Assembly (NCBI GenBank): GCA_964621165.1
Contig: CAZULC010000008.1
Location: 1-64,000, forward strand
Direction of reading: 5' to 3'
Source of the DNA: UMGS1696 sp964621165
GTDB lineage: Bacteria; Bacillota; Clostridia; Oscillospirales; CAG-272
Length of the DNA: 64,000 bases
Shown: piece after piece, positions 34,744-41,800 of the stretch
How the letters are laid out: every line of letters begins with the position of its first letter
Position numbering within the stretch: position 1 is the first letter of the stretch
Notes under the pieces: generated by a model
Told to the model about the DNA's origin: nothing
Database searches by the model: none
What the model saw: only the letters and a program-made list of their open reading frames with translations
Position numbers and translations under genes: made by a program

Positions 34744-35306
34744 TTATTGTAAGTTGATGTAGTACCGCTGTATGACACCGGACTGCCCAAGACCCGCGTC
34801 GTCCGCGACTTTATTCTCAAGCACCCCGCCGCAGGAGATAATTGTCCTTTTCGAAGCCTCGTTTTCCTTGTCGCAGGTGACGAGAACTCTGTCCGTAATT
34901 TTGTTTTCCCTCAGCCAGTCCAGCAGTAAAGTCAGCGTTTGTTTACCGTAACCACGGCCTCTCTCGGACAACTTCACCGAATAACCCGACCTGACCGCCG
35001 TATTTCAGGAGAAATTCCGACAGAACATGACGTTAGTCTATTATCCCCACAACACAGCCGTTGCACTTCCGCACGGACATAAACACATCCGAGGGGGGAG
35101 AAATTGTCCCCGTACATTTTGCACAGAAGCGCGTCCTGATCGAGCCATTCCCCATAAGTTTCGGCCTGTCTCAGCCCGGAACAGCCGTCAAACTCCTCGC
35201 CATGCTAAAGAAATTCTGCCCGAATCTGCCACACCTGCCCGCGGTACGTCTCATCCGGCTTCACTAACATCAGCTCACCCGAGATCGCGTAAATTTTTCC
35301 GTCCAT
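34744..35306 (-). pseudogene. Degraded GNAT acetyltransferase inside the aro operon
   Basis: Starting 4 nt after the aroC stop, the frame reads MDGKIYAISGELMLVKPDETYRG... A TAG (35205-35207) interrupts it in EFL*HGEEFDGCSGL. After a frameshift comes FMSVRKCNGCVVGIID, a TAA (35033-35035), RHVLSEFLLKYGGQVG, and another frameshift to YSVKLSERGRGYGKQTLTLLLDWLRENK to the end. The GNAT acetyl-CoA loop RGRGYGKQ is still visible. At least two stops and two indels make it a dead gene, although it lies within an otherwise intact operon and cannot disrupt the upstream genes. Confidence 0.85.
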
Positions 35307-35308
35307 CT

Positions 35309-36412
35309 CTATTTCTCCATCTCTCCGCCGTCAAGGGAAGCGTCAAATAACGCAATAGCACAGGCGGCTTCAATCACCGGGACCGCACGGGGAATAATAC
35401 ACGGGTCGTGCCGTCCTTTAATCTGAATCTTCACGTTCTCGCCCGTCGTCAGGTTCACGCTGTCCTGTTCGCGGCTGATTGACGGAGTTGGCTTCACTGC
35501 ACAGCGGAAAATCAGCGGCATCCCGTTCGTCATTCCGCCTAAAATTCCGCCGCAGTTGTTGGTCATTGTGCGCACAACACCGCCGTCATAATAAAACGGG
35601 TCGTTGTTTTCCGAGCCGAACATGCCTGAGGACTTAAATCCCGCGCCGAACTCGAGTCCCTTGACCGCCGGAATCGAAAAGACAATTGACGAAATCCGCC
35701 CTTCCATACCGGAAAACATGTGCTCGCCAAGTCCCACTGGAAGCCCCACAGCCGCGCACTCGATGACCCCGCCCACGGAATCCTGAGCCATCCTCGCCGA
35801 GTCAATGACCTCAGCCATTCTCATACCCGCTTTTTCGTCAATCACCGGCAGGGAATGGGTGAGGATTTTCTCAAATTTTTCCTTATTAATACGCACCGGA
35901 TCAAAGCTCTCGTCCTCCACACCCTTCACCGACTTTATGTGCGCACCGATGAAAATCCCTCTTTCCTCGAGATTCTGCCTGAAAATTCCGCCGATTGCGC
36001 ATAAGGGAGCCGTGAGTCTGCCGGAAAAATGCCCGCCACCCCGTAAATCAGCCCGTCCGTGTGACTTCACGTAAGCCGGATAATCGGCGTGGGAAGGACG
36101 GGGAGTGAACTCAAGGTTGGCGTAATCCGACGTGCGGACGTTGGTGCTTTTTATGGCAATTTTTAACGTCTCCCCGTTGGTTTTGCAAAAGTCCCCGTCC
36201 ACGTCAATTCCCGAGACCAGCAGTGGAATGTCCGGTTCCTTTCGGGATGTGGTGAGTCTGCTCTGACCCGGGGTGCGCCGCTTCATGAACTCGCAAAGCC
36301 GGCTGTAGCTGAACTCAATTCCTCCGGGAATATTTTCGGCAATCACGCCGATTTCATCGTCATGAGAGCCGCCGTAGACGCTGATTTTTATATTTTTTCC
36401 GTATGAGGTCAT
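35309..36412 (-). CDS. aroC: Chorismate synthase
   Basis: 367 residues. It converts EPSP to chorismate by anti-elimination of phosphate with reduced FMN. Seen: KRRTPGQSRLTTSRKEPDIPLLVSGI (substrate-binding Arg cluster), RPSHADYPAYVKSHGRADLRGGGHFSGRLTAP, and the C-terminal GGILGGMTNGMPLIFRCAVKPTPSI. The N-terminal motif usually FGESHG is YGGSHDDEIG here; the His is kept but the segment is divergent. ATG with AGGAGG upstream. Sits between aroA and the broken GNAT. Confidence 0.93.
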   Translation of the reverse strand: MTSYGKNIKISVYGGSHDDEIGVIAENIPGGIEFSYSRLCEFMKRRTPGQSRLTTSRKEPDIPLLVSGIDVDGDFCKTNGETLKIAIKSTNVRTSDYANLEFTPRPSHADYPAYVKSHGRADLRGGGHFSGRLTAPLCAIGGIFRQNLEERGIFIGAHIKSVKGVEDESFDPVRINKEKFEKILTHSLPVIDEKAGMRMAEVIDSARMAQDSVGGVIECAAVGLPVGLGEHMFSGMEGRISSIVFSIPAVKGLEFGAGFKSSGMFGSENNDPFYYDGGVVRTMTNNCGGILGGMTNGMPLIFRCAVKPTPSISREQDSVNLTTGENVKIQIKGRHDPCIIPRAVPVIEAACAIALFDASLDGGEMEK

Positions 36413-36421
36413 AAAGCCTCC

Positions 36422-37660
36422 TTATAGTACGATTTTCGATAAATCCTCAAAGAATCCCGGGTAGGACTTGGACGCGGCTTCGCTTCCGTTTATTGTCACG
36501 CTGCCGGAGCACAAAACCGCACCCACCGCCGCCGCCATGACGATTCTGTGGTCGTTGTATGAATCCACGCAAACGTCACCTGACGACAACCTTTTCTTTC
36601 CGTGAATCGCCAAATCGTCCCCGTCAACCGCAATCTCCCCGCCGAGGGAGCGAATCATGGCGCAGGTGGACTCGATTCTGTCGCTTTCCTTGAGCCGGAG
36701 CCGACCGCAGTTTTTGATGACTGTGATTCCCTCAGCCCCAGCCGCCACAACAGCGATAATCGGCACAAGGTCGGGAATGTTGCCCGCGTCCACTGTAATC
36801 CCGTGAAGCACGCCTTTTTTCACCTTAACCGAGTCCCCGTTTACGGAACATTCCGCGTCAAACTGAGATAAAATCTTAATAATAGCTTTATCCCCCTGAG
36901 AAGAACCTGCGTCAAGTCCGCTGACCTCCACGCCGGAGTCGGAAAAAGCACCCGCACATAGCATGAACGCCGCGTTGGACCAGTCCCCTTCAGTGACAAC
37001 CGTTCCCGGAGACTTAAGCCGTCCCACAGGAGTATACACATTGCCGCTTTTTATCACGTCCACGCCGAACTTGCCCAACACCGACCGGGTCAGTTCAATG
37101 TATGGCTCGGACTCGATTTTTCCCTGAATCTCAACGTACCCGCCCAAAGAGCCGATTGACAGTGCCAGCAGCAGTCCCGTGGTGAACTGTGACGACACGG
37201 ACCCGTTGATTCTGTAGTCCCCGCCGCCGATTTTACCGCGTATCCGAATGGGATCATACGAAATCTCAGCCCCATGACGCACAAGTTCGTCAGATAAAGG
37301 GGACAGCGGACGACTCGCAAGCCTTCCCTGAGCCTCAAATGCCGCGTCAACTCCAAGTACAGCCGCAATGGGTAATAAAAACCGCAGAGTAGATCCGGAT
37401 TCGCCGCAGGGAAGGAAAGCGGTTTTCAGCGGATTTTTGACCGGATTCACCCTGAAGTACCCGCCGGAATAGTCAATTTCCGCACCCAAAGCCCTCAGAC
37501 AGTCAGCCGTCGCGTCAATGTCCCGGCTTGTCTTTTCACACTTGATTACGGTAGCCGAATCGGCAAAGGCGGCGCATATCAAAGCCCGATGAGCGTAGGA
37601 TTTTGACGGAATCGAGTCGACCTTCCCGCCGAAGGATGAAATTTTAATCGTCCTGTTCAT
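36422..37660 (-). CDS. aroA: 5-enolpyruvylshikimate-3-phosphate synthase
   Basis: 412 residues, joining PEP to shikimate-3-phosphate. Motifs: SKSYAHRALICAAFA (PEP/S3P Lys), GESGSTLRFLLPIAAVLG, VSSQFTTGLLLAL, LKESDRIESTCAMI with the catalytic Glu/Arg, and YNDHRIVMAAAVG. The ATG lies in the stop codon of aroB (ATGA), implying coupled translation. All catalytic segments look intact. Confidence 0.95.
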   Translation of the reverse strand: MNRTIKISSFGGKVDSIPSKSYAHRALICAAFADSATVIKCEKTSRDIDATADCLRALGAEIDYSGGYFRVNPVKNPLKTAFLPCGESGSTLRFLLPIAAVLGVDAAFEAQGRLASRPLSPLSDELVRHGAEISYDPIRIRGKIGGGDYRINGSVSSQFTTGLLLALSIGSLGGYVEIQGKIESEPYIELTRSVLGKFGVDVIKSGNVYTPVGRLKSPGTVVTEGDWSNAAFMLCAGAFSDSGVEVSGLDAGSSQGDKAIIKILSQFDAECSVNGDSVKVKKGVLHGITVDAGNIPDLVPIIAVVAAGAEGITVIKNCGRLRLKESDRIESTCAMIRSLGGEIAVDGDDLAIHGKKRLSSGDVCVDSYNDHRIVMAAAVGAVLCSGSVTINGSEAASKSYPGFFEDLSKIVL

Positions 37661-38739
37661 CTGTCAAACCCCGAACGCATAAATCTGCGCATCTCTTCGA
37701 ATTCCATGGGCAGAAGCTCGCACTTCCCGATACCTGTCGGAATTACAAGCGTAATCCTGCCGCCGGATTTCTTCTTGTCGTGGGACGCGGCATCAATGAG
37801 TGCGTCAAAGTCAAATTTTCTGTAGAGGTAGGGGTCAAGCCCGAACTTGCCGAGCAGAGCTTCAAGCCGTGTGAGATTTTTTTCCCCGCACAGCCCGTTC
37901 GCGACGGAAGCCTTCATTATTAAATACATCCCCGAGGCAACCGCATGACCGTGGGAAATCGAGAAGTCTGAGAGCAGCTCAATCCCGTGGCCCATCGTGT
38001 GACCAAGATTCAGCTTTGCTCGAATCCCCTTGTCCGTCGGGTCCACAGCAACAATGTCCCGCTTGTCCTTTATGCATGAGGTGATTATCTCGTCAATGTC
38101 CGCCATACCGTCGGTTTTTTCGAGCAGTTCAAACAACTCTCGATTGCCCAGAACCCCATATTTTATGACCTCAGCCATTCCGTCAGACACAAACTCATCC
38201 GGCAGAGTCGAGAGCACGTCCGGGTCGGTGAGCACAAATGACGGCTGATGGAACGCGCCCACTAAATTCTTCCCCTCGGGGATGTCCACAGCAGTCTTCC
38301 CGCCCACGGATGAGTCCACCATCGAGAGAAGCGACGTCGGGCATGAGGCGTACTTTATCCCCCGGAGATACACAGCCGAAGCGAATCCCGCCATGTCCCC
38401 CGTGACCCCGCCGCCGAGAGCGATAATAATGTCCCGACGGGTCAGCTTTTCCTTCGCCGCGTGACGGAGAATCTGCGTCAGAGTATCGAGGTTCTTGCTT
38501 GCCTCGCTGTGAGGGAAAACAAAATCTACCGCACACTCAAACCCCGCCGAAATCAGGCTGTCCCGGACTTTCTTTCCATAAATCGAGTAAACCCGGTCGT
38601 CCGCCACAAGCAGAACCCGGCATAACCCAACCTCATCCCTAAGATATTCCCCAAATGAGCCGGCGGAGTTCCGTTCAACCACAATCCTGTAGCCGCCCGC
38701 GTCGATTACTTTTTTGTTTTCTTCAATTATATCAGCCAT
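37657..38739 (-). CDS. aroB: 3-dehydroquinate synthase
   Basis: 360 residues. It cyclises DAHP to 3-dehydroquinate using NAD and zinc. Visible: GGGVTGDMAGFASAVYLRG (NAD-binding glycine motif), PTSLLSMVDSSVGGKTAVD, KNLVGAFHQP and the metal ligands in MAEVIKYG and LGHTMGHGIE. The start codon overlaps the tyrA stop, and the stop overlaps the aroA start. Confidence 0.95.
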   Translation of the reverse strand: MADIIEENKKVIDAGGYRIVVERNSAGSFGEYLRDEVGLCRVLLVADDRVYSIYGKKVRDSLISAGFECAVDFVFPHSEASKNLDTLTQILRHAAKEKLTRRDIIIALGGGVTGDMAGFASAVYLRGIKYASCPTSLLSMVDSSVGGKTAVDIPEGKNLVGAFHQPSFVLTDPDVLSTLPDEFVSDGMAEVIKYGVLGNRELFELLEKTDGMADIDEIITSCIKDKRDIVAVDPTDKGIRAKLNLGHTMGHGIELLSDFSISHGHAVASGMYLIMKASVANGLCGEKNLTRLEALLGKFGLDPYLYRKFDFDALIDAASHDKKKSGGRITLVIPTGIGKCELLPMEFEEMRRFMRSGFDR

Positions 38740-39562
38740 CGGCGTTCTTTTTGGCGACGCAACCCTCGTGGAGCAGCTCTTTCAGCTCAGCCGCGTTGCC
38801 TTCGTCTATAGCTTTTCTGTACTGACTGAGGGAACCTATGATGAGGTCCAGCTCGTTTACAAGGTTGTCCCGGTTCTCGATGAACAGCTCCGTCCACATG
38901 GGTTCGTTGAGCCACGCCACTCTCGTCAGATCCTTGTAACTTCCCGCGGAAATTCCCATGTGATGCTGTGCGCGGGGGCTTTTCACGAACGCGTTTGACA
39001 CAACGTGAGCCAGCTGTGAGGTGTAGGCAATCATCTCGTCATGTGCGTCAGCTGTGGTGTATGTGAAGTGACCGAACTTTGCCGGAGCGAACGCTTTCTT
39101 GATTCTGTCGTAAAGGGCGATGTCGTCGCGGCGGGAAGGCACGATAACCATGGTCTCCTCCTCGTAAAGGTTGGCCCGGGAGTTCTTGATTCCCGACAAG
39201 TGGGAACCTGCCATTGGGTGACCTCCGGCGTAGGTAAAGCCGTATTTTTCAGCTAAAGCAAATCCCACGGAGCAGATGTACCGCTTCGTTCCACAGAGAT
39301 CCACGACAAGTGTAGATTTATTGATTCCGGCAGCGTTTTCTTCCAGCCACTTAGCCGCAGCCTCGGGAGTTACCGCAAGAAGAATCAGCTCGCACTCGCC
39401 GAGATTGTCCCCTGTCAGAACGTCCGAGATGATGCTGTTCAGCTTGGCCCAGTTCAGAACCACCTCGTCCGTGTCGCAGCCGTAAACTGTGTGCCCGTCG
39501 TCAGCGTAAGCCCTCGCCATAGAGCCGCCGATGAGACCGAGTCCTATAATTCCAACTTTCAT
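38732..39562 (-). CDS. tyrA: Prephenate dehydrogenase
   Basis: 276 residues. It oxidatively decarboxylates prephenate to 4-hydroxyphenylpyruvate, the tyrosine branch. An N-terminal NAD-binding fold (VGIIGLGLIGGSMARAY) is followed by GGHPMAGS and the active-site helix YTSQLAHVVSNAFV. There is no ACT domain at the C-terminus, so feedback control by tyrosine at the protein level is not evident. ATG 39562 is preferred over GTG 39571, because AGGTG is 6 nt upstream of the ATG and overlaps the GTG. The gene is second in the operon, 12 nt after aroF. Confidence 0.93.
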   Translation of the reverse strand: MKVGIIGLGLIGGSMARAYADDGHTVYGCDTDEVVLNWAKLNSIISDVLTGDNLGECELILLAVTPEAAAKWLEENAAGINKSTLVVDLCGTKRYICSVGFALAEKYGFTYAGGHPMAGSHLSGIKNSRANLYEEETMVIVPSRRDDIALYDRIKKAFAPAKFGHFTYTTADAHDEMIAYTSQLAHVVSNAFVKSPRAQHHMGISAGSYKDLTRVAWLNEPMWTELFIENRDNLVNELDLIIGSLSQYRKAIDEGNAAELKELLHEGCVAKKNADG

Positions 39563-39574
39563 GTCCGTCACCTG

Positions 39575-40600
39575 TTATATTGTTTTGTGGTATTCGCTTT
39601 CAAGAGCGCCGAGTACCAGCTTTGTGGATTTCATAACATCATCAAACTGTGCGGGAGTGAGAGACTGAGGACCGTCGCAGAGAGCCTTTGAGGGGTTGTT
39701 GTGAACCTCGATCATAACTCCGTCTGCCCCCGATGCGGCTGCGGCAAGAGCCATGGGCTTTACAAGTCTCGAAACACCTGTAGCGTGGCTAGGGTCGATG
39801 ATAACCGGCAGGTGGGTCAGCTCGTGGAGCATGGGAACGGCTGATATGTCGAGTGTGTTTCTCGTGTATGTTTCAAAGGTTCTCACGCCTCTTTCGCAGA
39901 GGATGACGTTCTCGTTGCCGCCAGCCATGATGTATTCCGCACTCATGAGCAGCTCCTTCAGTGTGTTGGCAAGACCGCGCTTGAGAAGAATCGGCTTGTT
40001 TGTCTTGCCCAGCTCCTTCAGCAGCTCAAAGTTCTGCATGTTTCTCGCGCCGACCTGAATCACGTCAACGTCCTCGAACAAGGGAAGATGTGCCGCATTC
40101 ATGATTTCAGTGACAATCGGCAGACCGGTTTCCTTTTTTGCCTCGAGAAGCAGTTCGATACCGTCAGCGCGGAGCCCTTGGAAATCGTAGGGTGAAGTAC
40201 GCGGCTTGAACGCACCGCCGCGGAGCATTGTAGCACCGGAAGCCTTCACTGCACGTGCGACCTCGAGAATCTGCGCCTCATTTTCCACTGAGCAGGGACC
40301 TGCAATTACCGCGAAAGTATTGCCGCCCACCGTGGTTTTGCCGGAGATGTCGATTATCGAGTTGTCCGGATGGAATTTTCTATTGGCGCTCTTGAAAGGC
40401 TCGGTGATTCTCTTTACTGTTTCGACAATGTCAAGCCCGTTGAGCATTTCCTCGTCAATCTTTGTGGTGTCGCCGATGAGTCCGATGACCGTCTGGAACT
40501 CGCCGTTGTACACGTGAGTGCCTACTCCCTGAGCTTTGATCCACTCGCAGAAGCTGTCGATCTGTTTCTGGGTTGTACCCTGCTTCAATACTGCAATCAT
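39575..40600 (-). CDS. aroF: 3-deoxy-7-phosphoheptulonate (DAHP) synthase, type I-beta
   Basis: 341 residues. It condenses PEP and erythrose-4-phosphate, the committed step to aromatic amino acids. The N-terminal ~65 residues (MIAVLKQGTTQKQIDSFCEWIK...) form a ferredoxin-like regulatory domain as in Thermotoga-type enzymes, where it mediates Tyr/Phe feedback. The barrel has AGPCSVENEAQI, LRGGAFKPRTSPY, ILLKRG, and IDPSHATG with metal ligands. ATG 40600 follows AGAGGT; a longer reading frame upstream would enter the terminator leader and is rejected. Expression is probably controlled by the attenuator at 40671-40836. Confidence 0.95.
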   Translation of the reverse strand: MIAVLKQGTTQKQIDSFCEWIKAQGVGTHVYNGEFQTVIGLIGDTTKIDEEMLNGLDIVETVKRITEPFKSANRKFHPDNSIIDISGKTTVGGNTFAVIAGPCSVENEAQILEVARAVKASGATMLRGGAFKPRTSPYDFQGLRADGIELLLEAKKETGLPIVTEIMNAAHLPLFEDVDVIQVGARNMQNFELLKELGKTNKPILLKRGLANTLKELLMSAEYIMAGGNENVILCERGVRTFETYTRNTLDISAVPMLHELTHLPVIIDPSHATGVSRLVKPMALAAAASGADGVMIEVHNNPSKALCDGPQSLTPAQFDDVMKSTKLVLGALESEYHKTI

Positions 40601-40670
40601 GATTTTTACCTCTTGTGTAAATAAAATTTTTATTGAAAACCAAGAAACCGTATGAATCCGACAATCGTAC

Positions 40671-40712
40671 AAAAAAACGGGATTCCCAGTGTTGATACTG
40701 AAAGTCCCGTTT
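40671..40712 (-). terminator. Leader terminator (attenuator) of the aro operon
   Basis: Minus strand AAACGGGA (40712-40705) pairs with TCCCGTTT (40682-40675), with inner CAGT/ACTG pairing, and is followed by TTTT. It lies about 70 nt before the aroF start, in the 5' leader rather than after a gene. Confidence 0.88.
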
Positions 40713-40746
40713 AAGATTTATCTGGTTCTAAAACAAAATTTCGGCA
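40709..40746 (-). promoter_or_regulatory. Candidate antiterminator region of the aro leader
   Basis: GTTTTAGA (40734-40727) can pair with TCTTAAAC (40716-40709), 7 of 8 bp. This pairing takes 4 nt of the terminator's 5' arm. The same GTTTT is otherwise sequestered by stem A (40746-40730 with 40833-40819), so the two structures exclude each other. Confidence 0.55.
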
Positions 40747-40758
40747 CAAACACTCTTA

Positions 40759-40836
40759 CTATTTAACAATCGTAAAAAAGTAAGAGTAATAAAAGTATTC
40801 AGCTGCAAAGCTAACATTTGCCGAATTTGTTTTCAT
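40759..40836 (-). CDS. Aro operon leader peptide rich in Tyr and Phe
   Basis: A 25-residue reading frame, too short for routine gene calling, begins at ATG 40836 with AAAGGA 9 nt upstream and ends in TAG. It contains the run EYFYYSYFFT: four Tyr and three Phe within eight codons, just before the stop. It lies between a consensus promoter and an intrinsic terminator, ahead of DAHP synthase. This is the classic layout of a ribosome-mediated attenuation leader (as in pheA/pheST leaders), here sensing charged tRNA-Tyr and tRNA-Phe. A 9-bp hairpin (ACTCTTACT/AGTAAGAGT, 40787-40779 with 40760-40752) overlaps the control codons. The peptide itself need have no other function. Confidence 0.85.
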   Translation of the reverse strand: MKTNSANVSFAAEYFYYSYFFTIVK

Positions 40837-40867
40837 GTCCGCAATTCCTTTGTTTTAATTTGTCGAT

Positions 40868-40896
40868 ATTCTATCACAAACGGGAGCAAATGTCAA
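40868..40896 (-). promoter_or_regulatory. Consensus promoter of the aro operon
   Basis: Minus strand: TTGACA (40896-40891), 17-nt spacer, TAGAAT (40873-40868). It gives a leader of about 260 nt before aroF. Confidence 0.85.
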
Positions 40897-40933
40897 GCCG
40901 TAATAATCATTTTTTCAGATTTCGTCTGATTAT

Positions 40934-40966
40934 ATAAAATCACGTACATAAATCACATAAAATCAT
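40934..40966 (-). repeat. Three short direct repeats upstream of the aro promoter
   Basis: ATAAAATCAC (40934-40943), ATAAATCAC (40948-40956) and ATAAAATCAT (40957-40966) on the plus strand, ending ~40 nt upstream of the -35. Possible regulator binding sites; the remainder of 40897-40988 is featureless AT-rich spacer. Confidence 0.35.
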
Positions 40967-40988
40967 ATTAAATTAACAACAAATCCGG

Positions 40989-41675
40989 CTATCCCATAAG
41001 GTCAATCCATTCAAGTATTTCTTGGGCAGTCTCGATTCTCGCTTTTTTCTTGTCGTCCCCGTCAATCACATACCATGGAGCGTAGGGCGTTTTCGTCTTC
41101 TCAAGCATATCCGCCATTGCCTCGTCGTATTTTTTGCGGGAAGAACGGTTGCGCCAGTCCTCATCCGTGATTTTGTGCTGCTTCTTCGGGTTTTCCATCC
41201 TTTCCTTGAACCGCGCGAGCTGTACGTCCGGACTCACGTCAAACCAGAACTTTATTATAACCGCGCCGTCGTCGAACAGAATCTTCTCGAATTCATTTAT
41301 CTCACGGTAAGCCCGACGCCATTCTTCTGCCGAACAAAATCCCTCAACCCGTTCGACTAACACACGCCCGTACCAGCTCCGGTCAAACACCGCACAGCAT
41401 CCGTATTTAGGTAGAGCCTTCCAGAACCGCCGCAGGTAGTGGTATTGATATTCCTCCGACGTTGGCTTTGACACGGGAACCACATTGCAATTCTTGTAAT
41501 CAAGCTCCCGAACTAGCCGGCGTATGCATCCGCTTTTTCCCGACGCGTCAAGACCTTCGAAGACCAAAATCAGCGACTTTTTTTCTTCCCCCAGACGCGC
41601 CAGAGCTTCCCCGAGGAGGGAGCTGTACTTTTTCATAACGTGGGGCTTTTCTTTTTCCTTTACTTCATCCACCAT
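40989..41675 (-). CDS. ppk2: Polyphosphate kinase 2 family protein
   Basis: 228 residues. PPK2 enzymes move phosphate between polyphosphate and nucleotides. Walker A is FEGLDASGKSG, then YQYHYLRRFWKALPKYG and the Walker B/lid signature FDRSWYGRVLVERVEGF, followed by FWFDVSPDVQLARFKERMENPKKQHKITDEDW. This is the one-domain form; NMP versus NDP preference cannot be told. It stands alone, divergent from recG. Confidence 0.9.
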   Translation of the reverse strand: MVDEVKEKEKPHVMKKYSSLLGEALARLGEEKKSLILVFEGLDASGKSGCIRRLVRELDYKNCNVVPVSKPTSEEYQYHYLRRFWKALPKYGCCAVFDRSWYGRVLVERVEGFCSAEEWRRAYREINEFEKILFDDGAVIIKFWFDVSPDVQLARFKERMENPKKQHKITDEDWRNRSSRKKYDEAMADMLEKTKTPYAPWYVIDGDDKKKARIETAQEILEWIDLMG

Positions 41676-41756
41676 AACTTCACCGACTTCTTTTTTATGT
41701 ATTATTGCCGGGAAGTGAAAAAATATTCTATAAACACGCTTGTATTTTTGCTGTAT

Positions 41757-41778
41757 TTATGGTAAAATTCTACCATAA
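41757..41778. promoter_or_regulatory. Perfect inverted repeat in the ppk2-recG divergent region
   Basis: TTATGGTA-6 nt-TACCATAA (8-bp arms) lies just upstream of a TGATATAAT box (TATAAT 41782-41787) of recG. It is placed like an operator covering the -35 region. Confidence 0.4.
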
Positions 41779-41800
41779 TGATATAATCAGGATAAGTACA

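Noticed and set aside
9610..35207. Possible recoding of TAG (amber) as an amino acid, since several in-frame TAGs occur (9610, 26333, 35205).
   Set aside because: Other lesions in the same broken genes are TAA, TGA or frameshifts, and intact genes end normally in TAG (for example yabQ, the CotH gene, the aro leader). Ordinary mutation explains the pattern.
40671..40836. T-box or protein-dependent (TRAP-like) control of the aro operon instead of a leader peptide.
   Set aside because: No T-box sequence and no run of GAG/UAG triplets is visible; the Tyr/Phe-rich frame with ribosome binding site explains the layout better.
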